64,000 nt of DNA from Adiantum capillus-veneris (taxonomy: Eukaryota > Streptophyta > Polypodiopsida > Polypodiales > Pteridaceae). Shown here piece after piece: positions 36,901 through 49,200 of the stretch; position 1 is the stretch's first letter; every line of letters starts with the position of its first letter. The notes under the pieces were generated by a model. That model saw nothing but the letters and a program-made list of their open reading frames with translations, did not search any database and was not told the DNA's origin. Location of the stretch: positions 110,436,469 through 110,500,468 of the forward strand of contig CM043951.1 of NCBI GenBank assembly GCA_014529385.2. Direction: 5' to 3'. The translations under genes were made by a program, and so were the position numbers.

Positions 36901-39900
36901 GGCCCTAGGGCGATTGGATCTCCAAAAGGAACATAGGGAACCATATGGCCCTTGAGATTGTACATTCCCACCCTATGGCCCTTGGGCCACAAGGTCTCTA
37001 GATGGGAAATAGGGCATTCTTTGATCCTATGGTCCTCGGTTCCTTATGTTCCTTTTGGAGATCCTATGGCCCTAGGGCCATAGGATCCCCACAAGGAACA
37101 TAGAGAACCCTATGGCCTTTGAGATTGTACAGTGCCACCCTATGGCCCTTTGGCGATAAGCTCTCTAGATAGGACAGAAGGCACCCTGTGATCCTATGGC
37201 ACTAGGGCCATAAGATCTTAAAAAGGAACATAGGGAACAATATAGCCCTTGAGATTGTACATTTCCCACTTATGGCCCTTGGGCCACAAGGTCTCTAGAT
37301 GGGACATAAGACACCCTTTGATCCTCTGGCCATAGGTTCCTTATGTTTTTTTTGGAGATCCTATGGCCCTAGGGCCATTGGATCTCCAAAAGGAACATAG
37401 GGAACCATATGGCCCTTGAGATTGTACATTCCCACCCTATGGCCATTGGGCCACTAGGTCTCTAGATGGGACATAGGGCACTCTTTCATCCTATGGCTCT
37501 AGGTTTCTTATGTTCCTTTTGGCGATCCTATGTCCCTAGTGCCATAGGATCCCCATAAGGAACCTATAGAACCCTACGGCCTTTAAGATTGTACAGTGCC
37601 ACCCTATGGCCCTTGGGCCATCAGCTCTCTAGATGGGACACAAGAGCCCTGTGATCCTATGGCCCTAGGGCCAAAAGATCTTGAAAAGGAACATAGGGAA
37701 CAATATGGCCCTTGAGATTGTACATTTCCCCCCTATGGCCCTTGGGCCACAAGGTCTCTAGATGGGACATAAGGCACCCTTTGATCCTATGTCCATAAGT
37801 TCCTTATGTTTTTTTTGGAGATCCTATGGCCCTAGGGCCATTGGATCTCCAAAAGGAACATAGGGAACCATATGGCCCTTGAGATTGTACATTTCCACCC
37901 TATGGCCCTTGGGCCACAAGGTCTGTACATGGGACATAGGGCATTCTTTGATCCTATGGACCTAGGTTCCTTATGTTCCTTTTGGAGATCCTATATCCCT
38001 AGGGCCATACGATCCCGATAAGGAACATAGAGAACCATATGGCCCTTGAAATTGTACAGTGTCACCCTATGGCCCTTGGGCCATAAGCTTTCTAGATGGG
38101 ACACAAGGCACCCTGTGATCCTATGGCCCTAGCGCCATAAGATCTCAAAAAGGAACATAGGGAACAATATGGCCCTTGAGATTCTACCTTTCCCCCCTAT
38201 GGCCCTTGGGCCACAAGGTCTCTAGATGGGACATAAGGCACCCTTAGATCCTCTGGCCATAGGTTCCTTATGTTTGTTTTGGAGATCCTATGGCACTAGG
38301 GCCATTGGATCTCCAAAAGGAACATAGGGAACCATTTGGCCCTTGAGATTGTACATTCCCACCCTATGGCCCTTGGGCCACAAGGTCTGTAGATGGGAGA
38401 GAGGGCATTATTTGATCCTATGGCCCTAGGTTCCTTATGTTCCTTTTGGATATCCTATTGCCCTGGTTCCATAGGATCCCCATAAGGAACATAGAAAACC
38501 CTATGTCCTTTGAGATTGTACAGTGCCACCCTATGGCCCTTGGGCCATAAGCTCTCTAGATGGGACATAAGGCACCCTGTGATCCTATGGTGTTAGGGCC
38601 ATAAGATCTCGAAAAGAAACATAGGGAACAATATGGCCCTTGAGATTGTACCCTTCCCCCCTATGGCCCTTGGGCCACAAGGTCTCTAGATGCGACATAA
38701 GGCACCCTTTGATCCTTTGGCCATAGGTTCCTTATGTTTGTTTTGGAGATCCTATGGCCCTAGGGCCATTGGATCTCCAAAAGGAACATAGGGAACCATA
38801 TGGCCCTTGAGATTGTACATTTCCACCCTATGGCCCTTGTGCCACAAGGTTTGTACATGGGACATAGGGCATTCTTTGATCCTATGGACCTAGGTTCCTT
38901 ATGTTCCTTTTGGAGATCCTATGGCCCTAGGGCCATAGGATCCCCATAAGGAACATAGAGAACCATATGGCCCTTAAGATTGTATAGTGTCACCCTATGG
39001 CCCTTGGGCCATAAGCTCTCTAGATGAGACACAAGGAACCCTATAATCCTATGGCCCTAGGGCCATAAGATCTCGAAAAGGAACATAAGGAACAATATGG
39101 CCCTTGAGATTTTACCTTTCTCCCCTATGGACCTTGGGCCACAAGGTCTCTAGATGGGACATAAGGCACCTTTTGATCCTATGGCCATAGGTTCCTTATG
39201 TTTGTTTCGGAGATCCGATCGCCCTAGGGCCATTGGATCTCCAAAAGGAACATAGGGAACCATATGCCCCTTGAGATTGTACATTCCCACCCTATGGCCC
39301 TTGGGCCACAAGGTCTGTAGATGGGAGAGAGGGCATTATTTGATCCTATGGCCCTAGGTTTCTTATGTTCCTTTTGAAGATCCTATGGCCCTGGTTCCAT
39401 AGGATCCCCATAAGGAACATAGAAAACCCTATGTCCTTTGAGATTGTACAGTGCCACCCTATGGCCCTTGGGCCATAAGCTCTCTAGATGGGACACAAGG
39501 CACCCTATGATCCTATGGCCCTAGGGCCATAAGATCTCGAAAACGAACATAGGGAAGAATATGACCCTTGAGATTGTACCTTTCCCCCCTATGTCCCTTG
39601 GGCCACAAGGTGTCTAGCTGCGACATAATACAGCCTTTGATCCTATGGCCATAGGTTCCTTATGTTTGTTTTGGAGATCCTATGGTCCTAGGGCCATTGG
39701 ATCTCCAAACGAAACATAGGGAACCATATGGCCCTTGAGATTGTACATTCCCACCATATGGCCCTTGGGCCACAAGGTATCTAGATGGGACAAAGGGAAT
39801 TCTTTCATCCTATGCACCTAGGTTCCTTATGTTCCTTTTGGAGATCCTATGGCCCTAGGGCCATAGGATCCCCATAAGGAACATAGAAAACCCTATGTCC

Positions 39901-40647
39901 TTTGAGATTGTACAGTGCCACCCTATGGCCCTTGGGCCATAAGCTCTCTAGATGGGACACAAGGCACCCTATGATCCTATGGCCCTAGGGCCATAAGATC
40001 TCGAAAACGAACATAGGGAAGAATATGACCCTTGAGATTGTACCTTTCCCCCCTATGTCCCTTGGGCCACAAGGTGTCTAGCTGCGACATAATACAGCCT
40101 TTGATCCTATGGCCATAGGTTCCTTATGTTTGTTTTGGAGATCCTATGGTCCTAGGGCCATTGGATCTCCAAACGAAACATAGGGAACCATATGGCCCTT
40201 GAGATTGTACATTCCCACCATATGGCCCTTGGGCCACAAGGTCTCTAGATGGGACAAAGGGAATTCTTTCATCCTATGCACCTAGGTTCCTTATGTTCCT
40301 TTTGGAGATCCTATGGCCCTAGGGCCATAGGATCCCCATAAGGAACATAGAGGCCCTTGAGATTGTACATTCCCACCGTATGGCCCTTGGGAGCCTAGGG
40401 CCATAGGATCCCCATAAGGAACAAGGCACCCTGTGATCCTATGGCCCTAGGGCCATAAGATCTCGAAAAGGAACATAGAGAACAATAGGACACAAATGTT
40501 CCATCGATCCCTTATGTTTGTTTCGGAGATCCGATCACCCTAGGGCCATTGGATCTCCAAAAGGAACATAGGGAACCATATGTCCTTTGAGATTGTACAT
40601 TCTCACCCTATGGTCTTTGGGCGACAAGGTCTATCGATGGGACATAG
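33950..40647. repeat. Palindromic satellite, 464-bp higher-order period (left half)
   Basis: A tandem array of 131- and 166-bp monomers, each containing CCTATGGCC/GGCCATAGG palindromes and ending TTGAGATTGTAC. Three monomers (131+166+166) make a higher-order unit. The marker GTACAGTG (or a one-base variant) falls at 35,463, 35,927, 36,391, 37,127, 37,591, 38,054, 38,518, 38,982, 39,446 and 39,910. Intervals are 463-464 bp except one of 736 bp. The first ~1 kb (33,950-35,000) is more diverged and less regular, as expected at an array edge. The array stops at the retrotransposon insertion at 40,648 and resumes at 52,592. No coding function; all ORFs here come from the repeat. Confidence 0.95.
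39390..40350. repeat. Two nearly identical adjacent 464-bp satellite units
   Basis: The unit at about 39,390-39,880 and the next at about 39,855-40,350 differ at one site by eye (AAGGTATCTAG versus AAGGTCTCTAG) plus the edge. They share private variants such as 'gaaaacgaacat' and 'gctgcgacataatac'. Other units are visibly more diverged, so this is the newest duplication in the array. Confidence 0.85.
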
Positions 40648-42726
40648 TGAGTGGCATAAAATGGTAACCATCTTTTTGCAACATTTCTCAGCCTACTCAA
40701 CGTCCTCTTCCTCATATGTGTATATATTTTTCTTCGCTATTAAGTTATCTAGAGTAAATTCCCCCTCTTCGTTTAACCTTTGTGGCGACACATACATTAT
40801 ACTCTTCTCAAAAATGTCACCTTAGTCATATATTTATATTACCACCCTTTTCTTTTTTGCTTTGTAAATAGAATAAGCATACAATAACCAACTATATACC
40901 CCCAAACTTTCTTACCTCTTTTGAATTAGTAGTAGAAAAATAATATATCCATCTTTCACCCCATATAGATAAATTCCCATGGAAATCAACTCTCCACTTG
41001 TCTTTACCAAAGATTATGGTCCCTCTCTACAAGTCTTCTATGCCCCCTACATAGGTGGCCCAATATCTCTTAAGAATATACATATAGTTTTTCTCCTTTC
41101 AAAAAAGACTCCAATTGTATATTCTTTTCACAAGCAAATAATATTGGGCCCTCCTCTATTTGTTTAAGCATCATAGCTTTTTGAAAAAGCATGATTCCCC
41201 TTGGATGTATACAAGCAAAGGGCCCATACAAGAAGACTTTGAAGCAAAAGGTTCCCTAGCCTAGTGTGGACCTTCCAAACCGAATTCCTTGGTGCATGGG
41301 CGTGAAGAATAGTCCAAATTCATATCAAACATGTTGAGAAGGTCAATTTTTCCTTTTGAAGCATGTCATTCCGAGCTACAGGTAAAATGTTATGGTCAAA
41401 ATAGTGTAAATCTGACAGATTCGCAGCAAAAGGGAACTGTAAATCAAGTAAATCAAGAGGGTGAGATCTTTTTTTTCCCCTACTCATCTTCTAGAAGAGC
41501 AATGAGTGTTCAAGGTCGCTTGCATGTGATGGGACCAACCTAAAGATGCTTTCTAAATGCCAAGATAGACAAGTTGAGATACCCCGCAGGAGCCTTCCGT
41601 AGGGCCTCATGGTGGGGCCCACCTACATTATGCACCCCTATGGAGTCTTCACGGTCTAAAATGATATTTTTGGTGAATAAATAGTCCCTTTTATGTCCAA
41701 TATTCAATGAGTGGTCAAAGGACACTTAATTAGGTCTAATCACTTACTCTAATTAAGTGTAGCATAATCCCACTCCTACACAACTATAAATAGCCCCCCT
41801 TGGAGAGACTCAAGGACACACACACACCTATATTTTCAACTTCATGTTGTTTCTTGATCAATAGTAGAGAAAACCCCAACTCTCCCTCTTTCACATCCTC
41901 CCTCCTAACCTTCCTCTTTGGAGGAAGTGCAACTCTATTCTCCACTCTTTCCATTCTACAATCTCTTACTCCATCAACCCAATAAATCATTTGTAGCACC
42001 TCAATAACTTGTAAATACATCATGATCTCTCTCATGGTTATGTTAATGATCATGAAATCATCTTCAAAACTTTCAAGTGTCGCAATTCGTGATGGTTAGC
42101 AAGCGTCGGTTCTCCCCTTAAAAGGTGTGCGAGAAATCAAGTAAGTGTTCTATTCTCAATTTACCATTGGTTTGTTTCTCCACACTTATTCAATTGGTCT
42201 AAAGAAATTTCTCACTCCAACTCTCTTTTGCTTCATCACATATGCATGTGGCTACCTCTCATGGTGATTTTATTTATGTCACGGCATTGCATAGATGGAG
42301 ATGAGCTCTCTATGCAAAGTGTGTTAGTTTGATGTAAGTGATTCTCTTGTGTGTTTGAGAGGCAAGTCTTGTGAGCATGATTTTTTGATGAGTGCTTGAG
42401 AGAGGAAGAGTTTGGATGTATTATGGGTATTCTTATGAGGAGCAGGTGAATGCTATTCCACAAATTGCATATCTCATTTTGATGCACGGCATTGGGTTGC
42501 ATAATCGTTGATGGTGTTCAAGTGTCCAAAGTGTATATAGAGTAAGGGGGTTTTCAAAGTGTGTTGCTTGAGTGGGTGAGTGCAAGTGTCATTTTGATTG
42601 GTTTCCTTCTCCACTCCCAAAAGAAGGTGGTGCCCCAAGTAGTGTGCGTACCTCTTTACGAACATTTTGTGAGGGTAGGCCCATTGGTTTGGGTTTAGAG
42701 GCCCCATTTCAAAAAGCTCGCCCTCA
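40648..42726 (+). repeat. 5' LTR of the Tat element
   Basis: Begins TGAGTGGCATAAAATGG and ends CTCGCCCTCA. It contains TATAAATAG at 41,785. GAGAAATCAAGTAAGTGTTC near 42,130 includes a donor-like GTAAGT downstream of the presumed transcription start. Small ORFs inside occur identically in both LTRs; I do not treat them as genes. Confidence 0.95.
41785..41793 (+). promoter_or_regulatory. TATA box of the 5' LTR
   Basis: TATAAATAG, 1,137 bp into the LTR. The same 9-mer lies at 51,650 in the 3' LTR. It probably drives the genomic RNA. Confidence 0.75.
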
Positions 42727-42731
42727 TAAAG

Positions 42732-42749
42732 TGGTGCCCCCACTGAGGA
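42732..42749 (+). promoter_or_regulatory. Putative primer-binding site
   Basis: TGGTGCCCCCACTGAGG starts 5 nt after the LTR end. It begins with TGG, as expected for pairing with a tRNA 3' CCA. I could not name the tRNA. Confidence 0.5.
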
Positions 42750-42783
42750 ACATATTTCCAAGTTACCTTTAAATTCTTTAGTG

Positions 42784-42996
42784 ATGAATAATGGAGTTCC
42801 CATCTATCCATTTCATTTTGCACAACACATTAGAGTAAATGTTCACATAGATAGAAAAGTCTTTTTCCAGCAACGCATTGTTTTTATGTTTGGTGCAGAA
42901 AGACTTAGAGAAATACTGGCATCACCCAATCCAATTATACTTCCAATCATCAATTATGAAACTTCTTTTGATGTTCACGTTTTCATTTTGTTTTAA
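42784..42996 (+). CDS. Leader ORF a upstream of gag, unknown family
   Basis: A ~70-codon ORF about 57 bp after the LTR. It contains HIRVNVHIDRKVFFQQ, FGAERLREILASPNPIILPI and YETSFDVHVFIL. It is a diverged copy of the ORF at 43,080 (shared pattern: FG..RL.EI.AS.NP.ILP.I.YE...DV..FIL). It is rich in Ile, Phe and Arg with no recognised domain and no signal peptide. Some Tat elements (Ogre) carry an extra ORF before gag, so a leader protein is plausible. It could also be a duplicated remnant of a longer gag N-terminus. Confidence 0.5.
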   Translation: MNNGVPIYPFHFAQHIRVNVHIDRKVFFQQRIVFMFGAERLREILASPNPIILPIINYETSFDVHVFILF

Positions 42997-43079
42997 AGGC
43001 AGGAACAAGGAGTGGTGAAGGGGTGCTCAAGGGCCATATGAAGGAACGAGGTCTTCAAACCAACAACGAGGAGTAGCAC

Positions 43080-43292
43080 ATGAATCACGATCAAAATAAT
43101 GAACCTTTTAGGCCTATTGCTCGGCAATCCATTCATATAATCATTGCAACTAAGTTTAGGTTTCAGTCTATCATAAGGAGGATATTTGGATCCACTCGCC
43201 TCAATGAAATCAATGCTTCAATTAATCCATTTATTCTACCTATGATAAAGTACGAATTAACAATGGATGTGTACATCTTCATTTTAATGTAA
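43080..43292 (+). CDS. Leader ORF b upstream of gag, unknown family
   Basis: A 70-codon ORF starting MNHDQNNEPF, with IARQSIHIIIATKFRFQ, IFGSTRLNEINAS and INPFILPMIKYE. It is related to leader ORF a, 299 bp upstream, and to 20,314-20,556 in another Tat remnant. Three copies with the same conserved residues but different codons suggest past selection on the protein. It ends 84 bp before the gag ATG. Function unknown. Confidence 0.5.
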   Translation: MNHDQNNEPFRPIARQSIHIIIATKFRFQSIIRRIFGSTRLNEINASINPFILPMIKYELTMDVYIFILM

Positions 43293-43376
43293 TCAGATTT
43301 ATAGTGTCAATAATCTTGTGCGGCCTGTAAGAGAAAAGTTTCTTTGAAAAAAGAGATTTAAAAAAGTCTAAACAAA

Positions 43377-44642
43377 ATGTCAAGTTCTTTTCCCACGTTC
43401 TATGCAAGAAGTGGGGAAGATGCGCAAGAGTTTCTTGACAACTTGGAGATGGCACATCTCATATCCGGGAGAGATGAAGAGGAAGTAAAGCTACGAGCCT
43501 TCCCGTTGGTTCTAAAAGCAGAAGCTAAATCATGGTATGAGACCTTGCAACCCCAAATCAAGTCCAATTGGGAGAGACTGCGAGCAAGATTCCTCTCCAA
43601 GTTCGGGCAAGGTGATACTTCTGAAGGACTATGGAAATGTCTTATTGGGCATAAGCAGGTATCACTTGAAGACTATCCCTCTTATGAAGCAACCTTTGTC
43701 AATCTATGGGGTAGGTGGGAGGCTACATTAGAAAATCATGGTGGGACACCTAACTTTCTAAAAAAAGAGAGATTCATGGTTGGCTTGTATCCACTTTTAA
43801 AGGCTAAAGTAGAGCTAAAATTCCCATCCACCTTCGAAGAAGCACGTGAGGTAGCCATCATCAAGTTTAGAAAACTACACTTCCAAGCACATAGAGCAAG
43901 GGGTTTGAATGAAGTGAGTGAGAGGGAGTCTTCACAAACCATGGAAGCACCAATTAGGGCCCCTCTTGCACAATCTTCACAAATAGGAGATAACTCTCAA
44001 CAAGAGGTTTTACAAAGGCTAACTCAACAGCTTGAGAACCTCACTCTGAATCTAGTACAAGGCCTACCTCAACAACGACAACCAAGAGAAGGGAATCGCA
44101 ATCAACGAAGACAAGCTCAAGAGTTGCGATGTTGGAATTGCAATGAAATGGGCCATGGCATGTACAATTTTCCACATCCAAGGCGACTTCCGGGAGACAT
44201 ATATCCCCCTAGACCGCCTCCTCTCACTGTGCAACAAGAACAAGCTCAAGGCCCACAAATCCTTCGACGACCACCACCACCAGCAAATATACCTCCCGTC
44301 CCACATGAGGAGGAAGAAAGAGGAGTCAACATCATCAAGCTAGAAGAGGTAATAGATGAGCATACTCTAAACTTTGATGTTATGCCGGTAGAAAAACGCA
44401 CAAGAGCACATGATAAGGATGAAGACATGAGAAGTGAAGGAACAAATTCAGCCAGAAGGGACAAGAAGAAGAAGTCAAAGATGGAAGAAGCTGAAAGTAG
44501 CAGGAAGAAAAGATCAAGGCGAAGGGAAATTGGTATCAACGACTTCCCATTGGGAAAGGAGCTAGAGCCCTACAACATCCTGGTGGATTTACAAACCCAA
44601 AAGCCAAACATTTCATGGCCTCAACTTCTACACCTATCAGCC
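43377..44642 (+). CDS. gag: gag region of the Tat element (read-in to nested LTR at 3' end)
   Basis: The capsid/nucleocapsid part of the polyprotein packages the element RNA into cytoplasmic particles. The capsid-like retrotransposon gag domain (residues ~15-180) has LDNLEMAHL, WYETLQPQI, ARFLSKFGQGD and LKKERFMVGLYP. A Gln/Arg-rich stretch is followed by a zinc knuckle at residues ~252-265 reading CWNCNEMGHGMYNF. Its last ligand is Phe instead of Cys, while the older copy at 12,666 keeps Cys, so RNA binding may be impaired. A Lys/Arg-rich linker follows. The annotated frame runs on to a stop at 44,706-44,708, but its last 22 codons come from the nested LTR. The original frame continued into protease. 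Confidence 0.9.
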
Positions 44643-46291
44643 TGTAATGGAATTTGCCTATTCAATTTGAGAATAGCGGAATTTAATGAGAGTACTTTCA
44701 AGAAATGATTTTGTGAGCATAGCGGGTATACATAATTGAAGATAGCAACATAATCATAGCAATTAGTTAACTTGGCATAGACAATACTTTTGCAAGAGAG
44801 AGAGTTTAGAGAACATGACAACAATTGAGGACCGGATTTATGTGGAGCCGGTCCCCCCTCCAATAGGCATTTGTATTATGATTTCTCCCATAAAGAGAGA
44901 CTTGTTACAATACAGTCTTTGTGTTCCTTGTGACCTAGGTGATGCCATGAAGATGGAAGGCTTCATGCACCACAAACATAACATAAACTTGAAGAAAGCT
45001 TTAACTATCCCAAGCCTCAGTCCCAAGACCTCAAACACCTTCGAAGGTGGAGAGAGCTAGCAGGGAATGAGGGTAGGGAAGAGGAAGAAGAAACATTTCG
45101 TAGGAGAAAGAATTAGTTCCTCACTTATCATACTCTTGTTGCTAGCATACATAATAGCATAGTAATGAAGAAGAAGGAGATGGCAAGCTTAAGCATTGAA
45201 GCATGGCTCTTGGTTGGATTTGCACTCCATAGCCAAGAGTGTTGGTGTAGGCTCTCAACCTCTACTTGCTTGGAGAGGGAGCTCTTGCACTTTGCATATC
45301 ACACAATGAGAGTGCTTGTGAGTGTGTGTGGGTGAGTATACCCCCTAGGCACCCCCCTAGCTTGCTTGGGTCGACCCCCCCTTGTAGCTCATGCCTGAAG
45401 CTCATTGGACCCCTCCAGGCCTAGCCAATCACAAGCAGGAGCCATTACAAGCAACATGGGTAGCCTTGGGACAAGTGTCCCCCTTTCCCCTTTGAGAGAG
45501 AGGACTTGATAAATGCTAAAACAATTAGATAATTCATGTAATTTATCATTGGACCCCTTTGAAGCCTAGCCAATAGGCTTCAAGCAACACATGAAGGTAA
45601 CATGGGTAGGGGCCTGACATGTGTCCTTGCTGCCTCTTCAAGATGGGCTTCCCTTGTGTGTGTGTGAGTGGGAGTTCTCTCTCTAGGCCCTAGGAAAAGG
45701 GCTCGCCCCCCCTCTTGTAGGAATGCTTTTGACTTTTAGGTGATCAAGCACCTTACTCACCAAGCATGACAAAGCACTTGAACTAGGGGGGGTTCCCACA
45801 AGCATCTCAGGCAATCTTCTCAAGGCACCTCAAGTACTTTAATCATGCAGCAAGTCAAGCACCTCAAGCATGGAGCCAGTCAAGCACCTCAAGCATCTTA
45901 ATCAAGCACCTCAAGCATCTTAATCAAGCACCTCAAGCATGAAAAACACCTCAAGCATGACAAGCACCTCAAGCAGGACAAGCACCTCGAGCTTGGGCCG
46001 GGTTCCCACCTCAAGCTCAGCCCTAGCTTACTTAAGGTCAAAAGGACTTTTACACACATTTATTGGAGGTCTTCAATGAAGCTAACCCTAAGGTCTTATG
46101 CTCCATTGGTTAGCCTTGCTCTTTGATAGACCATCTCCCTTTTGGGCCCCTTTACATTGGCCCCGTGTTGAGATAGATCTAAAAGCACATACCTATATCT
46201 TAACACTTGTTCCCGTTTATTCTCCCACATTAAGTGATCAATTTAATATGAGAAAATCATTTGGGTTAGTTAGATATTAGATTTTATGACA
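44643..46291. mobile_element. Nested solo LTR (1,649 bp) in the gag-pol frame
   Basis: It starts TGTAATGG and ends TTATGACA (TG...CA, with TGT/ACA inverted ends). It is flanked by a perfect 5-bp duplication, CAGCC, at 44,638-44,642 and 46,292-46,296. The older Tat copy (13,120-13,200) has uninterrupted coding sequence here. Removing insert plus one CAGCC puts gag and protease back in one open frame. It has no internal coding domain and no second LTR, so it is a solo LTR left by LTR-LTR recombination. Inside are CAAGCACCTCAAGCAT-type short tandem repeats (about 45,820-45,995) and homopolymer C runs. The orientation of the parent element is not determined. Confidence 0.85.
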
Positions 46292-46296
46292 CAGCC

Positions 46297-49200
46297 AAAG
46301 TAAGAAGGCAATGGCCAAAGTTGGTAAGTACAAGAATTCCAAAAAAGAAAGCAAATCTTTCCATTAAGGTTGTGGCCTCAAAGCTACAAAAAGATGTGGA
46401 ACCCATTGTGGATGCCTACATAAGGGGTAAAAAGGTGTCTAATGTATATGTTGATGGTGGAGCTCAAATGTGTGTGATCACGGAAAAATCAATGAACAGG
46501 TTAGGGCTTGAAATTACAAAGTCCTCTAATTGTCAAGCTAGGCTAGCCAACAACTCAAGTGTGAAGTGTTTGGGGATCATTGAAAATGTAAAAGTCTCTG
46601 TATGTAACATAGATGCACGAGTGGATATGTATGTTATGCCAGCTAAGGGGGAGGGCTATCCCATCATCCTAGGGAGGCCTTGGCTCATTGCTGTGAATGC
46701 AGATCAAAAATGAGGAAGTGGTCGTTTGATTCTTAAGAAGGGTCAACCGGTGGTGTATGATTGGCGAGAAGGAAAGCAACTAGATATCAACTATGAAACC
46801 ACGGCAGATGAAGAGAGCGAGGAGGAGAGTCCTTACTCAAGTGATGAGGAAGCATCAACCAGTGAAGAGGAGTCTTCTTTGGAGGTAATGGGAATTGTAT
46901 TCAACGCCAACACTCAAGATGTTCCAGTAGAAGAAAAGCCAACAGACAATCACACACGAGGGGATGAAAGATGCCACCACCTTGAAGAAGGATTTGAGAA
47001 GATGCTTGCAAAAGATCTTACTTGTGAGGAGAAGAGGTCCTACATCAATATGTTAAGGAGGTATCCCAATTTGTTTATCACTGACTACTCACAAATAAGA
47101 GGTGTAGATGTAATAGAGCATCGAATTGAATTGAAACCAGGGACCAAACCCGTGGCTCAAAAGTTAAGGCGACTAGGATCTGTGCAACAAAAGGCTCTCC
47201 TACAAGAAGTGAATCGACTCTTGAAGGCTGGCTTCATCTATCCAGTATCCAACTCTGAATGGGTATCACCTATTGTAGTCACTCCCAAGAAGAATGGTAA
47301 GTGGAGGGTCTGCGTGGATTACAAATCCCTCAACGCTGCGACAAAGAGGGACCACTTCCCTCTCCCTTTCCAAGATGAAATTTTGAATGAAGTAGCAGGT
47401 CACGAATGCTACACTGTGTGTGATGGGTATTCAGGATATTTTCAAATTAGAATAGCAGAAGAGGACCAACCAAAAACCACCTTCATCACACCTTGGGGAT
47501 GTTTTGCATTCAGAGTAATGCCTTTTGGGCTCACCAATGCTCCTAGCACCCTTATGAGATTCACAATATTTGTATTTCAGCCATTTTTTGGAAAATCTAT
47601 AAGAGTCTTTATGGATGATTTCTGTATTTATAGTTGTAGATCACTTCACTGCCAAAAGGTTGAAGAGGGGCTTAAGAGGCTCCATCAATTTGGGGGACAA
47701 CTCAACCCAGAGAAGTGTCATATCGGTGAATCTCAGGTGGTTTTTCTAGGCCATGTGGTTTCTTCACAGGGAATTCAAGTGGATCCCTCTAAAGTAGAGG
47801 CCCTTTTGTCATTATCTCCACCAACAACAACAAAGGAGCTAATGACCTTCAACCACAAAGTGAGGTACATGTCTCGCTTCATCCATCTCCTAGCAGAATC
47901 CATCGCCCCTTTGCATAGGTTGGCAAGCCAATCTACATTTGAATGGGGGAGGGAACATGCAAAATGTTTTGAGGAAGTGAAGGGCATTCTTAGCTCTCTC
48001 CCAATCCTAATGCCACCAGATCCAAAGGAGACTTACTATGTCACTCCAAGTGTAGGTTTCGAAGCAATTGGTGTTGTTTTGATGCAAAAAGATCCTATAA
48101 CATCATACATGAGGCCGATCTATTTTGCAAGCAAGGTGATGACTCCAGCCGAGAAGGGATACACTGAAATGGAGAAAGTGGTCTTTGCAATCTTGTTTGC
48201 AGTAAGGAAGTTTCGATCGTATCTTCTCCCTGTGCCATTTGTTTTTCTCACCTTAGAGCACAATCTACCATATGTAGTACAACACATGAGCCTCTCATCT
48301 AGAATAGCAAAGTGGGTGCTTGAACTCCAAGAATTTGAATACACTTTCCTTGTAGAAGATAGCACAAGAACAGGACTTGCAGACATTCTCACCTACAAAG
48401 TGAGAGAAAGGGAAGGATCGCGACTACAAAGAGAGGAAGGCTCAAAACAGTTCAAAGTGAAGGAGATTGATAATGCCCATACTTTATGCTTTGACGGAGC
48501 CTATCAACGCCAACAAGACAAAGTAGCAGGGGGGATCCTCATTTTAAACCCACAAAAGGAGGTAATGGTTAGAAAAGGTATCACTCTACCCAATGTTCAC
48601 TCTAACAATGAGGCTGAGTATGCTGCTCTAACCCTTGGGTTAGAAGAATGCAAAGAATTAGGCATACAAAGACTTATTATAAAAGGTGATTCTTTGCTAG
48701 TGGTCAGGCAAATCCAAGGGACTTGGAGGTGCAAGAATCGTACATTGTTTGAGTGTCTTAGTAGTGTAAGAGCTTTGATGAAGGGTTTTAAAGCAACACA
48801 GGTACAACACATTGTGAGAACTCATAACAAGGAAGCAGACTTACTCGCAAATGAAAAGCTTCAAATGGCGGTAGGAGGTGTGAAACTATATGAACCCAAA
48901 TATCAAGGTCAAGAGGAGCTAAAAGACATTATCTTCTTTCTACAAGCAGGTGAGTGTCCCAAACACTTAGACAAGGTGCAAAGACATAGACTAGTTAAGA
49001 AGGCCACACCTTACCAGTTGATCGGGGATGATTTATATCACAAAGGGAAAGATTTGGTCTTGAGGAGAGTACCAGGTGTGCAAGAGATAGAGAAAATTCT
49101 TCTTTCATGTCATGATGATGTCTGTGGTGGTCACTTTTCTCAAGATATTACAAGTAGGAAGATTTTACAAGCAGGGTTTATTTGGCCGAGCTTACATCGT

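Noticed and set aside
41540-42502. Minus-strand ORFs in the LTRs, conserved in both copies
   Set aside because: Identity between the two LTRs reflects recent insertion, not selection on proteins.
44815-45060. Small plus-strand ORF between gag and pol
   Set aside because: Lies wholly inside the nested solo LTR; no homology recognised.
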